A stretch of DNA of 64,000 nucleotides from Gadus chalcogrammus (lineage: Eukaryota > Chordata > Actinopteri > Gadiformes > Gadidae), in the NCBI RefSeq assembly GCF_026213295.1, contig NC_079423.1, forward strand, positions 14,972,424 through 15,036,423. Direction: 5' to 3'. Below, piece by piece: positions 28,305 to 41,185 of this stretch; the stretch's first letter is position 1; each line of letters opens with the position of its first letter. Under the pieces are notes generated by a model, which worked only from the letters and a program-made list of their open reading frames with translations, did no database searches and had not been told where the DNA came from. Both the position numbers and the translations under genes were made by a program.

Positions 28305-29588
28305 TTTTGTGTGTGTTTGCGCTGTGTGTACACATGTGTGCGAATGCATGCATGCGTGAAATGTTTTTTGTGAAGACAGGATTTCAAAACAGGCAATGTG
28401 GGGGCCAGCCTAACATGCAGAGGCATCTCATCCCAGAGTTAGGGACCTATAACAACAGGAGTCGCCCTCCGTTCTGCTTAAACATCCATCTTGGGACCCT
28501 AGAAGGAACAGGTCAGAGGACCTGAGGGACCTTGATGGGACGTTCTGTTGTAGAAGGTCAGAGGGATAGTTTGGAGCTAAGCCTGTTTAAAACTGAAATA
28601 GCGAAACAGTCAAGTCCAACAACTCATGGTGAAAGTAAAATTACAAAATAAGTTTTCATTTGCAATAGAAAAGGAGTTGAAAGTGATTTGGATGGCGGGG
28701 TGACTGACCGTGGAGGAATGATGAGATGCATAATGAATAAGTGGCCTGGAGAGTGCCGAGCAACTATCTTTTCAACTCTCCAAACTCATTTAGATTTGAA
28801 TATATTTACTCCTCAGGAGATGGCGGTCACTTTGTGTCTTTCAGGTTTGTCAGCCGAGCCGTCACATTACCTATTTATTTAACCTTCATTGAACAAGAGT
28901 CCATTAAAAATCCTGTAAAAGTGTCCTGTTACATTTTTAGAGAACAACGTTGATCATTGCTGATATATTAATATACTGCGATCACGTAGAAAACGGATTC
29001 ACAAAGTAATGCTTTGTATCGGCTTCTGACACTCGGATTTCCATCTGATTGGAAGACTTTTTTTAAGTTTAAATTGGCAGGTGGATAACAGATTTGAAAC
29101 GACTAGTGAACGTTCAGCGGACAGCTCTATCATTACCTCTGAATGTGAGCACTCTTGATTAGTTGAGGCATTGAACACGTCCATACTTCCACCCACTCAG
29201 ATTGTCCCCGTTTTTGTTTCCAAGTTCTATTGGTAAGAAAGAAAGAAAAGAGGGAAAGAAAGAAAAATCTGTACTTGGCATCACATGGCTACTTCTAGTG
29301 ACGTCAGTTTCTGGAAACCTAGCCAAGGGGCATAGCAACTTAAGGCAGATGCTGTGGCGCGCAGTGCTTTGTCTAGACTCTAAAGGTCAGGTTTAAATAT
29401 GCATTTGGTTTCTTGTGCGAGGCTTGAATGTGCATTAACATCACATCAACTCAGGCAAGCACAAACAGTGCACTAGATACACTGCGAAATATACAAAAAA
29501 AGGCTTATATTATATTTCATCATAATATCCAAATGTTGAGTTGTTTCAAAAGTCTGTTGACATGGATTATGTTAGACGGAAAATGCAG
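28305..29588. other. unique DNA
   Basis: Unique sequence. A GAAAG-rich run at about 29235-29268 is the only simple repeat. Frames up to 76 codons have no recognisable domains. Confidence 0.45.
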
Positions 29589-29589
29589 G

Positions 29590-29755
29590 ATGGGTGGCTT
29601 CTAGTGGTGTTTTACTCCCTTATGAAACGTTCTGGGTTCAATCCCTGATGTCCACAGGCCTACTGGCAAGCTAAATCAAGCTCAACCAATACCAGCTCCT
29701 CGACACAAATCTGTCTGTCTCTCCTGATACGTCTCTGGGTTCAGGAAGTAACATG
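29590..29755 (+). mobile_element. tRNA-derived SINE copy (family A)
   Basis: Shares the head word tgttttactcccttatgaaa, box-B-like ctgggttcaatccc and tgatgtccacaggcctac with the copies at 11480 and 37470. The tail is less clear than in the other copies. Confidence 0.5.
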
Positions 29756-30176
29756 GAAGATGCAAATACTGTCTGAAAATGACAGATGTTTATCATCAGA
29801 TTTTCTATTTAATATTTGGGAATTCAACTTTGAACTCTGATTCAAGCCAATACAGGGAGGGGAATTATTCTGAATTAAAGCCACTAGTTATATATATATA
29901 GAGAGAAAGTATACCAATCAAAGGTGTGTGTGAGGATTTGCACTTGTGGCCGCTCTTCCCCTCTCACTGGGTCACCATGGCCCTTCTCAACGAGGAGCAA
30001 ATGTCACGAGAAGCCTTGTCCAATTAAAAAAAAAACCCTCTTCAACATCCCTTCATGATCATCCCTGCCATTGGCTGCCTTTAAAGCTGGACAAATTGCA
30101 TTTAGTCCTCTCTTGATTTGTTCTCTTTTTCTTTCCTCCTCCAATTGCCTTTGCTTTCCCTCCATCCTCTATCTCC

Positions 30177-30180
<4 letters not shown>
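29756..30180. other. unique DNA with short (TA)n
   Basis: AT-rich, with (TA)n at about 29888-29900 and an A-run at about 30024-30034. Confidence 0.5.
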
Positions 30181-30209
<29 letters not shown>

Positions 30210-30300
30210 CCTCCTTTCCCCTCCTGCAGCTATCCCTCATCTACCCTTCTCTCTGTATCTCTCCTTTCTCTCTCTCGCTCACATTCACTCTCTGCCCTCC
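30181..30300. repeat. (CT)n and pyrimidine tract
   Basis: CT repeats at 30184-30208, then TCC/CTC-rich sequence. Confidence 0.85.
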
Positions 30301-30339
30301 TTTCGTTGTCTCTCATTATTTCAAATGAATTGAAGAGTG

Positions 30340-30438
30340 TGCACAGAATATTTGAATATATTAAATGGCTTATTTAAAAACATTTCCTAACCTGATTATC
30401 CAGATCATTAGACGATCCAACAGGGACTGGATGTGGCC

Positions 30439-30440
<2 letters not shown>
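30340..30440. repeat. dispersed duplication, copy 2 (101 bp)
   Basis: Same 101-bp unit as 28204-28304, same strand, start-to-start spacing 2136 bp. It abuts a pure (GT)n array directly, at the same point where copy 1 has a short GT-rich stretch. Confidence 0.9.

Positions 30441-30531
<91 letters not shown>
30441..30531. repeat. (GT)n microsatellite
   Basis: About 45 pure units starting at the last base of the 101-bp repeat. Confidence 0.98.
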
Positions 30532-30533
<2 letters not shown>

Positions 30534-31600
30534 GGTCAGCTTGCAGATATTAAAGACCTGTGTCGTCAGTTTTTTTTCACTTGGGGTTCATTCCATTTTT
30601 ATCTTTCAATGGTGCTTTGGTGATTAATTTAGCATGCACCCCGAAAAAAACCTGCTAACCAATCATTCGACCACTCAAGCCTGCCTGCCTGCAAACCAAT
30701 CTATCCAAAAAACACCTACTTACAGGTACCGACCTATCCAAACACCAAACTTAACACACACCCACCTCCATAACTACCAAACAAACTCACCTGAAAACTT
30801 AATACGATAAAAGAAAACTGACTGGGAAAACAGTGAACAGAAACAATGAGATTCACGGTTAATCAACAACTTTTTTTTTTTTTTTTTTAACAAACATTCT
30901 AACCAGTGTTAATGAAACACCTCGCAAGTGTTTCACGTTAATTTAAAACACTCACATTCCTCCCAGGGATTCTGTAGACCAAGGGGAACCATATTTCCAC
31001 AAAGGAACAGCCCACCCATAACGTTTCATGGTACAGCGATGCACCAGACATGGCTATGCAACAGGTGACTCTAGATGCTCATTGACACACCTCAATCCTT
31101 GCCATCAGTATAAACCTGACCCAGGGGACTGGTGGAATGAGAGGTAAGGAATAATGTCTGACCCTTTCCAGTTTAACTCTGTTGCATCATGCTCAACAGA
31201 CAGTGATTACTGAACGCATAAAATAACATAACACGTATGTGATGTGGTCAGGATTTTAAATGCGAAATACCTTCAGTTTATACCCATGGTGCTCTTGTTA
31301 AAGAAGCATGGGGGAAAAACAGTAGTATCCAACAGTTTATACTGTTTCAAACAGTTTTTTCCATTCAAATACAAATTATTGTGTCTACAAAATTGTGATC
31401 TTTTCATTTTGTACTAAAACGACTTAAACTATTTTACTCTTTACTCTTTAATTTGTTGTAATACTTACTCATTCCAAAATCACATGTTGATTACCTGTGA
31501 ACATATCGCTGCTTAGATATAAAAAATTAATAGATATATTATCGTATGTTAATTCTAAAATACATGTGTACAAATATCATAAATTAATTAGAAAATCTGT
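30532..31600. other. C/A-rich then AT-rich unique DNA
   Basis: 30640-30800 is strikingly poor in G on the plus strand (CCAAT, CAAAC and CACCTA words). A 17-T run lies at about 30872-30888. From about 31240 the DNA is very AT-rich. No gene is supported. Confidence 0.45.
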
Positions 31601-32804
<1,204 letters not shown>

Positions 32805-35084
32805 AAGGGAGGCAAATTCATTAGCCTCTCACTAGCGCAGCTCGAGTAATGTCAACAAGGTTCAACTCAAAACCTCAAAGCCAAACGAAAGACCTCTGAC
32901 TGGGTGAAGCGTGCTCTACAAATGAGCTGCATGATTATTATGTGTATTATCATTGGTAAGCTAGCATTACTAAGTCAGATAAATGCTGTGGAAAGCTCCT
33001 ATTGAAGGACTTGGTCGTTGGTCATTGTGGTTCAATCCCGTCTTAAAGGTCCTCAGTGTTCAACACATCCAAAGATCAATAAAAATAAGAAAATGCTTAG
33101 TCTTAGGTAAACCATTTATATCATACATGAATAAAGCTATTGGTCGGAAGCCACAGTTTTGACTCTGAAAACCCAAACCCAAGTAAAGGAGAGAGAAAGT
33201 AATTTTGATTGTTATTTTGAACTTATCTTATATTGAACACTAAACAAGGCATATTCTGCGACCCACGTTTGTCCACTTACAGTCCTTTTAAAGTCTGTTA
33301 ATTTTCAGTTCAGGGGATTTAACATTAAATAATGGACGGGTTAATGATGGGGTCAGCGAGAAGAGGCCTTTACCTCTTCTGCGTCGTTGGGAATTAGACT
33401 TTCCTTTTTAGACATTACATCATGCTGGAAAATAAATAAATAAAACGCACAGCTATCGTCAGCTGTTATGTGTTCCCGCCTCTAGTACTTAAGCACAGAG
33501 GTTCCCACGGGACTCTGTGGAGCCATCGTTTCTTTATTAAAACTCTCAAACGCCCCTGCGCAGCCCTCAAGTCATCATCTGTGTCATTCGCTCCAAACCC
33601 TCCACGCTCGAGGCCAGGGTGTAGACAATGCCTCGTACCAGCCACATTTGCGTTGAGGCAGTAAGAGCTGCCATTTTGGGGAGCTTGCCGTCCAACCCAA
33701 AATGAAGCTCGGCTCGACGCCAACGCAGTGTTCTTATGTAGCTCCAAACAGGAATTCAATGCACTTTTGAGGTGGCAGACATTATGTTGATTGAGTAGTG
33801 CAAAGTAACCTTTAGCACAGAAGATAACACTGAAGACTCAACCCAGTCAAACATATGACATTTGTAAGTGGAGTTTGCGGGGAGTAGCAGCACCCACACC
33901 ACGTTGTTGTGGAAGTTGTCATTTTTCTGAATTATGAAAGATAATAGGCAAAGGTAATAGCCCAAGAACACTTTGACATGGTGCCAATTTGTAGTTGTGG
34001 CACCCCCAGTTAAAAGGATGTCTAACACCGCAAAAGGATCGATGATTTCTAAAGTGATTGTAGTTTTGTGTTTCCGACTAGTGGCTGAACTAACAGCGAT
34101 GGTTTCCATCCTTCTCCCTCCCATTATGTCGTCCTTCTCTGCTGATAGTGTGGCAATATAGGGCCTTTTGTTTGCTCCCTGCTCATTCAGCCAGAACATG
34201 GGACCTTATAGCCGGGACCTTAGACTAAAGGCCACACAGAACATGAGAACTGTACTCAGCTGCCAAAACCCAGGACTCAGCACCGGTGTCTCTAAGGTGT
34301 CCAAAAACCAAGACCCAGGGAAAGCAGGACAGGCTTTCCCTGTTTGTAGACAGAAAGAGTCTTTTGAGTGTTTGTGTGTGTGTGCGTGCGTAATGAGGCG
34401 CTACACTGGGCCAGCTCCTTAATAACATCCATATGGTTGTCATCAGCAAACAGACCTGCCCACTTTCATTTGGATCTTCAAGGGGAGGCGATTAGCATGG
34501 CCATTCGGTGCACCTCATCTGAGATGATGGACCCTGGTAGCTGATGACTGAAGAGAATGATGGAGTGATTTTGTAAACTGAATACCACTGATCCGCATTT
34601 CTGATTACTTTTTGTAGTGTCCATTTTCAACCTCCTATGGACGTCGTCAAAAAAGCCTGAAGAATTAATCAACATGTCGCTGATCAACAACATGAAACCG
34701 ACATTACCAATCATCATTTAACTCTTAATAACTTCTGAAGTGCTGTCATTTTCCTTGCTCAACTGATAGAACTCTACTATCCTAAACATATTGGATGCGT
34801 GTGTTAACGAAAAACATGGCGCGTTGGGCCTGAGGCAGTGAGTAATATATATAGTAGCAATATAAACAGCTATTTTATATTATTCAGATATTCTGGTGAC
34901 GATGTGTCTCTTCTAGACCATTCCATACACTCCCCAAACCAACATCAAAAGACGCAGACAGTGGCAGCTTTGCACAGAGACCTTGGTGTAAAAACACTGT
35001 GCATATATTCCTACATAAAATATCAACCCCCAGCCTTGAACACCGTCTGCTAGGGGGAGGCAGGCACAACCACCGCTGAACCAT
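32805..35084. other. about 2.3 kb unique DNA with unassigned ORFs
   Basis: No microsatellites. A 147-codon minus-strand frame (33756-34199) is the longest non-repetitive frame in this part, but it has no recognised motif and no flanking splice or poly(A) signals that I can defend. A weak box-B-like tggttcaatcccg stands near 33028. No gene is called. Confidence 0.35.
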
Positions 35085-35226
35085 ACAGCGGCTGGACGCT
35101 CCACGCACATAGGTTGCTAGTTGGATTCCCTAATGTCCAGGGCCTACCAGTTGATCAACAGACACCTGCTCCTTATCGACACGTTTCTGAATTCACTGCG
35201 GGTCGTTTCGGATTAGATTGTCTGCT
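35085..35226 (+). mobile_element. tRNA-derived SINE copy (family A)
   Basis: Box-B-like gttgctagttggattcc, middle aatgtccagggcctacc and ctgctccttatcgacacg, and tail word ggattagattgtctgcttaa, close to the family tail. The 5' part of the head is degraded. Confidence 0.6.
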
Positions 35227-35260
35227 TAATGGCAGGCAGTGGTCGTAAATAGTACAGGTT

Positions 35261-35275
35261 GGGGGGGGGGGGGGG
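35261..35275. repeat. poly-G tract
   Basis: Fifteen consecutive G. Confidence 0.95.
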
Positions 35276-36028
35276 ACGTGTGTTTATTTCACCATTACCG
35301 CCCCCATCCTCCTCTATAGGCGGCTCCAAATGAGTCTGTCGATACCCCCACCCCATCCCTCCACCCCATCCAGCCATTAGCGTCCTGGAAGCACCGTCAT
35401 TGTCGTCCCTAATATGAAGGCCCGGCCGTACGATCATTACCCCAGCAATCATTTTGGTGGAAGGAATGAGGGCAGGCGCAAACAAAGACACACACATTTC
35501 TTTTTAATGGCGGGAGGGCGGGGGCTCCTGCGTCTCCGGTGAGTAACGTTTCAGTCATAACCTCTGTCACCTTTGTGCTGTGTGTTTCGGGCTTGCACCT
35601 GCACAGGTGATCCGTGGTGCCTTGTAGGATAGCGCTTTTGTTTTTTTGTTGCTGTGTTTTTGCACAAATCTTTGTGATTGATGATTCTGCATAGGGGGGG
35701 AATGAGCAGATGCTGCCGTTTTTCCGTTAAAGCAGAAGCTAAACAATATTTAAGTGTGAAAATTGCAGCCTGTCACTTTAAATCCCCCCCCCTTCCTTTT
35801 TCACTCTGTATACTACAACACTAACACTGCACTCTCTGTCAATAATCCACTCAAAATCCACTCGTTGTAATGCGAAAAAAAAATGCATTTACAGGCCAAT
35901 AATACAATAAAGCTGCATTGCGTGAAATAAAGAAAATCAAATCAGGGCGAAAAGCTGAGTGAAATAAAAACTGAAAGTATACTTCAGATCGGGTTACGCT
36001 ATCGGGAAGAAAACTCATAAAATGTCAC
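35276..36028. other. unique DNA
   Basis: Unique sequence with a poly-C at about 35784-35792. No gene is supported. Confidence 0.5.
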
Positions 36029-36059
36029 AATATGCACTGCAGAACATGCAGTGCATATT
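36029..36059. other. 13-bp perfect-stem hairpin
   Basis: aatatgcactgca pairs with tgcagtgcatatt (36047-36059) around a 5-nt loop gaaca. Possible structural or dimer-binding element. Confidence 0.75.
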
Positions 36060-36774
36060 CATGATCTTCAGATGCTGCATTTTTGTGATATATATTTTCA
36101 TGAGCTTTGACTCTGAACAGCCTGGGCTTCGCTCTGAGTAAGGCTCCCTGGCTAGGGAAGGATTTTATTGCTCACGTTATTTGCTTGGTTAGGCATTTTG
36201 GAGAGAGGGTCTATGTTAAACTTGGACGTCACACGTCAAAATAATCTATTTGTTATGCTATGCAAACTTTGAATTGATGAAATATCAATATATAAGAATA
36301 TTTCAACCGATAACTTGACTTTGTACTTTGTCTTGAAAATCATCGGCACCTGATTAAGTCCAACATTTGCATTTTAGTTTGCTATAATCAACTGTATCTT
36401 ATACCTAACGTTTTATTAAAAAAGGATTTTGGGGGAAAAAATCACTTCCTTCAACAAACAAAAAAACCTAAAACATGTATTATTATATATATATTATAAT
36501 AATCTATAGTCTATTATTCCATTTTTGTCAATATTGTATTCCAGCCAAAAATACAGGAAGGCTGAAGGCTTGCTATAGCAAACATGTTGTGCTTTAAACA
36601 GCTGAGCCCTGATTAGTCTAGAGGGAAGAGAAGAGGGGGAAGAGGAGCGAGAAGAGGAGAAGAATCTTTTAAACAGTCAACAAATCAGCCATCCGTTGGG
36701 TCTGTCCATTGATCGAGGTCATAATGAGTTTGGTGTTTAGGGTAGAGATTGCTGCTCAGTGGAGCGAAGGAGTG
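36060..36774. other. unique AT-rich DNA
   Basis: AT-rich, with TATATATAT near 36484 and a GA-rich run at 36630-36665. No gene is supported. Confidence 0.5.
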
Positions 36775-37218
<444 letters not shown>

Positions 37219-37469
37219 GACAACTTCACTTGCCGTTTCCCTCGGCTGAGTTGCCTGGGCGCCCAGGGCGGGTAATTAATAAGGAACAAGGATATTGATT
37301 TCTCATTGTGCACAATCGCAGTGCAGTCGGAGATGTCTGCTGCACTTAAACGCACGGTGGATATCTCTGTCTCATGCCCCGCCGAGCAGGTGTGGGCCAA
37401 GCATGGATAAATGCCCGACCAAAGGGGTTCGCACCGCTTAAAAATGGAGATGTATTTTACCAGGATTAT

Positions 37470-37620
37470 GGGGAAGGATATAAGTCGAGTGGGCGTTGGG
37501 TCCAAGCTGAAAGGTTGTGTGTTTGAATCCTAATGTCCGCGCCGAGTGACAATTATGTGAAATGAAGTCTGTGTTGCGTTGATTGAAAGTGTCTGCTAAA
37601 CTAACGATGATTAATTGTAT
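37470..37620 (+). mobile_element. tRNA-derived SINE copy (family A)
   Basis: Head with ctgaaaggttgtgtgtttgaatcc (box-B core gtttgaatcc), then taatgtccgcgccgagtgac and tail gaaagtgtctgctaaac, the closest match in the window to the common fish SINE tail. Confidence 0.65.
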
Positions 37621-37785
37621 AAAAGGAAATACATGCACTTAATTTTTAAAATAGCTCATTTAAAAATGCATTGTCTGTTGTATTGTGTTATATAAGGTAT
37701 TATATTCGGATATGCCAGACCACAGCTGTTTATAAGATGCAATTACTCTTATTGCGTGTATTACCCTATTATTATTAGCATAGCC
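37621..37785. other. AT-rich spacer
   Basis: AT-rich unique DNA. Nothing supported. Confidence 0.5.
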
Positions 37786-37930
37786 GATGGAGCTAACTCC
37801 TTATGACGTCAACATCCGGGATGGCGAATTAGCGCTTACAATAAAAGCGCTGCCAGTCCATGGAGAATTATTGAGAGGAATCGTCTACACTTGCCCTTGG
37901 AGCTTTGCCAGCAAGATCAAAACATTTTCT
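37786..37930. promoter_or_regulatory. possible regulatory block with perfect CRE
   Basis: Contains the full palindromic cAMP-response element tgacgtca (37804-37811). Twenty bases later come a TAAT-type core (gcgaattagc) and a short inverted repeat (agcgctt 37831-37837 with aagcgct 37845-37851). Repeat-free. The factor and target gene are unknown. Confidence 0.35.
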
Positions 37931-38543
37931 AAAGCTGTGTCTCCTTAGAGTGGAGGTTCAAGCTGGACCGCACTGGTGACTGGTTTCCTTTTGTCAGACT
38001 CGAATACAGCTGTGAATTGGAAAGAAAAAAAATACCATTATTATTATTATATCACAACCAGGAGAAAAAGGGGTTAAAGGGAGAGGGCTATTTTTACACC
38101 GCACAGGTGTGACGCAGGTCGCATTGTGCCTATCTGAGACCTCCTTCTTCCCTGCTGAGCTCGAAACGGTTGACAATAAAAAGTTATTCCCCTCCTCTCT
38201 TCCTGTCCCTGCAAGCGGGCTGGCAGCGTCACAGACTCCCAAACATAAATCATGGAACTCAAAGTGTTTTGCAGGTTTTAGGGTGAGCGACCGTGCGCTA
38301 CGGCAAAACAAAAGCCACGTCAGCAGATTGCTAAGTTCCCCTGCACGGCGCTCTTCCATCTTGATTAAGAGGTGTCCACTTCCTGCTAAAAACAGACATC
38401 CTGTTTGCGTTGGCGTCTGCTTCGGGGTGTCCCCCGGGAGAGACAGCTGTCTTTAGGAGAGGGAGTCGATGACGCTACGTACGGACGAACGTGATTCAGC
38501 ATATCACGAACCAGAAAGGTTGACCAAAAAGGCAAACTCAACT

Positions 38544-38546
<3 letters not shown>
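37931..38546. other. unique DNA with unassigned ORF
   Basis: Overlapping frames of 121 codons (minus, 37994-38359) and 115 codons (plus, 38109-38456) compete for the same DNA. Neither has a recognisable domain. Confidence 0.35.

Positions 38547-38547
<1 letters not shown>

Positions 38548-38614
<67 letters not shown>
38548..38614. repeat. (CT)n microsatellite
   Basis: About 33 CT units. Confidence 0.97.
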
Positions 38615-38616
<2 letters not shown>

Positions 38617-39262
38617 ATTATATATGTATACACTATAGCCTATCGATTCACTCTGCTCTTTTTTGTCCCGACACCCTTGCCAAGTATTGGAACAGTCTAT
38701 TTAGTAAGTCGACAGGGCAGGCCGTGTCTCAAAAAGGGCCTCTTTCCAACCGTCTTTGTTTGAAATCCTCCACTGTCAATATAGTTTTCATTATTATTTT
38801 GAATAACATCGGGGGATGTGGTAAGGAAGAGAAAAGTTCAGATCCATCGTGAGACAAGAGCAGGCGACGGCGGGCGTAATATGCAAAACGTGCGGTTGGT
38901 TCTTTGAGTTCCTCTCGAGCGAATAACGCTGACGACGTACCGGTAACTCCCCGACACTTCAGACAGCCCTTAAAGATTCAAACGGGCACACTGGAAGGTT
39001 GCATACCAAGAGAGAGAAGAATGCACAACAAGGTCCCTTTCTTTTGTACCTAGAGGAACCACCAAGAGGAACGATTGAAGCTCCTTCATACCTTTGAGGA
39101 GAGGGTTATTCTAGCTGTTGTTGTCAGTCGCTTGTTTTTGTCTGCGGTGTGAATCTGTAAATATTTTAGGTGTTCCTCAGTCAATGTTAATTTAGGTTTA
39201 GAAATGCCTTTATCGAAACCAGCCATTTCTATGCGATTATTTTTTGTTTTTGTATGCTTTAT
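38615..39262. other. unique DNA before the transposon
   Basis: Unique DNA. No gene is supported. Confidence 0.5.
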
Positions 39263-39576
39263 TCATGAAGTTAGGCCCAATCCGGATTCCTTGCTCTACA
39301 AAAATCTCCACCTTACCCCTACCCCTTACCCCTACCCCTTGACCCTACCCCTCAACCCTAGCCCTATGAAATGGGACGAAAACCCTTCAAGACCCAGTTA
39401 CAGTACGTCATTAGTAGTCGTTGATGGCGTTATGATCTTTATTCTTTTTTTTCTTTTAAGACAATATCTGTCTTTGGAATTTTACTGTATAGTTTGAATG
39501 TCTTTGGAATTCAACCTTACCCACATGGAAAAGCACGGTATGATTAGATACACAATCAGTTAGAAACTGCAGAAAC

Positions 39577-39582
39577 TTTATT
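39577..39582 (-). terminator. poly(A) signal of the transposon gene
   Basis: AATAAA on the minus strand, about 240 nt past the TAG stop. It gives the predicted transcript a normal 3' end inside the element. Confidence 0.5.
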
Positions 39583-39821
39583 TTGGACCAAACAGTATAC
39601 AAGATCAATATAATATATAAAACCAAACATAGAACTTGACTTAGTATGCCATCCATGTAAAACATAAATATCATACAAACAAGAACCAGTGATATAATGG
39701 AACTAATATTGCACATTACAAAAAGGCATCAACCATCACATTTTATCAATAACTTGGTTGTTTTTAAACCATCAGTGGATGTTCAATCTTTCTATCTCCC
39801 TGGGGGTTTGGGGGTTTAGGG

Positions 39822-40595
39822 CTACCAATGCAGAAGAGTAGCTTGAGGTGGTGGAGGGATGGGCTCTGTGGTGGCAGCGGCCTCAATGATCTCCTGAAAG
39901 AAAACATAACAAATAAATAAGAAGGAATTATATTAGGGAGAACTGAGTTATATGGCCACATGTTATGTACAATATATAATAACTGATAGATAGATATTTC
40001 TACCAAAATAAATGAAAAAATACACTGGTTTATAAAAGGAAACTACATCACATTGATCCACCATTCTCCAGGCTAATAAGTATTTTTAAAACAAATTATT
40101 GCATTACTTGGCAGGGGATTAATGAAGCTTATCTTCAACCTGGAGCCCCTTGAACATGGAACATATGGATATCATTGTCCCATTTTGGATATCATTGTCC
40201 CATCATTGGGACATGGGCCCGGCAGCTCCCCGACCGCGGGCAGCCCGACCGCGGGCAGTACGACCGCGGGCAGTACGACCGCGGGCTGCCCGACCGCGGG
40301 CAGCCCGACCCCTGCGAGAGTCCGGGAGCTCTGCTCCGGGAGTTCTGGTGGTTGTGCTTGTTATAAAGAAAATGCCTATCTAACATTCAAACGGCATAAT
40401 GATAATGTGATGGTCATCATCATTTATTTAACGATTGGTAACATAGGAAACACTTACATTTGTGGTTTTCGATCCTGTCGCATCTTTTCGCCCGCCATTT
40501 TTCCTAGGATTTTTTCTTGATTTTCCATTTTCTCGCAAGGTATTGTGGGAGCAAGTCACAACTGGAGCGTTCTCAGTTTCTTTGAGTGTGCCCAT
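39822..40595 (-). CDS. possible two-exon gene inside the transposon
   Basis: Minus strand. Exon 1 (40595-40458) begins with ATG and is 46 codons: MGTLKETENAPVV..., then a Lys/Arg/Asn-rich stretch (about residues 21-38), ending ...GSKTTN. It is followed by a consensus donor GTAAGTG at 40457-40451. The 564-nt intron ends in tgttttctttcag. Exon 2 (39893-39822) continues in phase 0 as EIIEAAATTEPIPPPPQATL... and stops with TAG. A poly(A) signal AATAAA stands at 39582-39577. The predicted product is 69 residues: a basic middle and a Pro/Thr tail. Both splice signals, the phase, the stop and the poly(A) signal agree, and the unit fits within the terminal repeats. I know no homologue. It may be the remnant 5' and 3' exons of a larger transposon gene. 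Confidence 0.42.
40231..40312. repeat. 15-bp GC-rich minisatellite in the transposon intron
   Basis: Five exact-length units starting at 40231, 40246, 40261, 40276 and 40291 (cgaccgcgggcagcc or ...cagta), plus a partial sixth. Each unit contains the CCGCGG palindrome and a CpG pair. Pentapeptide repeats in both-strand frames follow from the 15-bp period. Confidence 0.95.
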
Positions 40596-40764
40596 CGAAA
40601 ATCTCAATTTTGAGGGGTTGTTAGCCCTCCCCCTTACCCCTTACCCTACCTTAAAATGGCTTTCAGGACACGGCTCCACGGCGCGTGAACGTGCAACAGC
40701 GAGGGGTAGGGCTGAGATTTTGTTTGGAGCGAAGAAACGGGATTCACCCTTAGTCATGAAGTTA

Positions 40765-41052
40765 TGAGAGAGAGAGAGAGAGACACTACGGGAAGGAATC
40801 ATTTTCTATCCCCATACATACTGCAATACATACCATCATACTCGCCATGATACATAGGCCTACACACGTTTTGCAAACCGTGTCCAATGTTGGGGCTGTT
40901 TTGGCCGACCCACCGCCGTCCACTCACGACGAGAGGGAAAAGACCACCGCGGAGGGGTCCCTGCCAACGGACGCTAGCAAGGTTGCACGTGCGTATTAAG
41001 TTAGCCTGGCTGCTGACCAACCCACGACCCAAAATTCTGTTCAGCCAAGCAT
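40765..41052. other. unique DNA after the transposon
   Basis: A short GA run (40768-40783) and unique sequence. Nothing supported. Confidence 0.5.
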
Positions 41053-41185
41053 TTGTGTGTGTGTGTGCTTGTGTGTGTGTGTGTGTGTTTGTGCATGTGT
41101 GTGTGTCTGTGTGTGTGTGTGTATATGTGTGTGAGTATGTGTGTTTGTGTGTTTATGTGTGTGTGTGTGTGTCTGTGTGTGTGGC
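41053..41185. repeat. (TG)n interrupted microsatellite
   Basis: TG repeats broken by CTT, TCT, TATA and GAGTA words. Confidence 0.93.

Larger units (their letters stand above)
39263..40764. mobile_element. DNA transposon with TIRs and 11-bp target duplication
   Basis: An 11-bp direct repeat tcatgaagtta flanks the element (39263-39273 and 40754-40764). The left end (39274-39330, aatccggattccttgctcta, then aaaatctccacc) is an imperfect inverted copy of the right end (40690-40753 reversed: aatcccgtttcttcgctcc, then aaaatctcagcc). Both ends lead into CCCCTTACCCC/CCCTACCCC words that look telomere-like but are subterminal repeats. A further CCCTTACCCC block lies at 40628-40650. The element is about 1.48 kb. 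No transposase domain is visible, so it is probably non-autonomous. An 11-bp duplication is within the range known for Mutator-like elements, but the superfamily is unresolved. Confidence 0.75.

Noticed and set aside
33756..34199. 147-codon minus-strand frame as a gene
   Set aside because: No recognisable domain, no supportable splice sites, and alternative frames are open over the same DNA. Length alone is not enough in this AT-mixed region.
39310..39365. Interstitial telomere repeat
   Set aside because: The words are CCCCTTACCCCTA rather than TTAGGG/CCCTAA, and they recur just inside the other end of the transposon, so they are subterminal transposon motifs.
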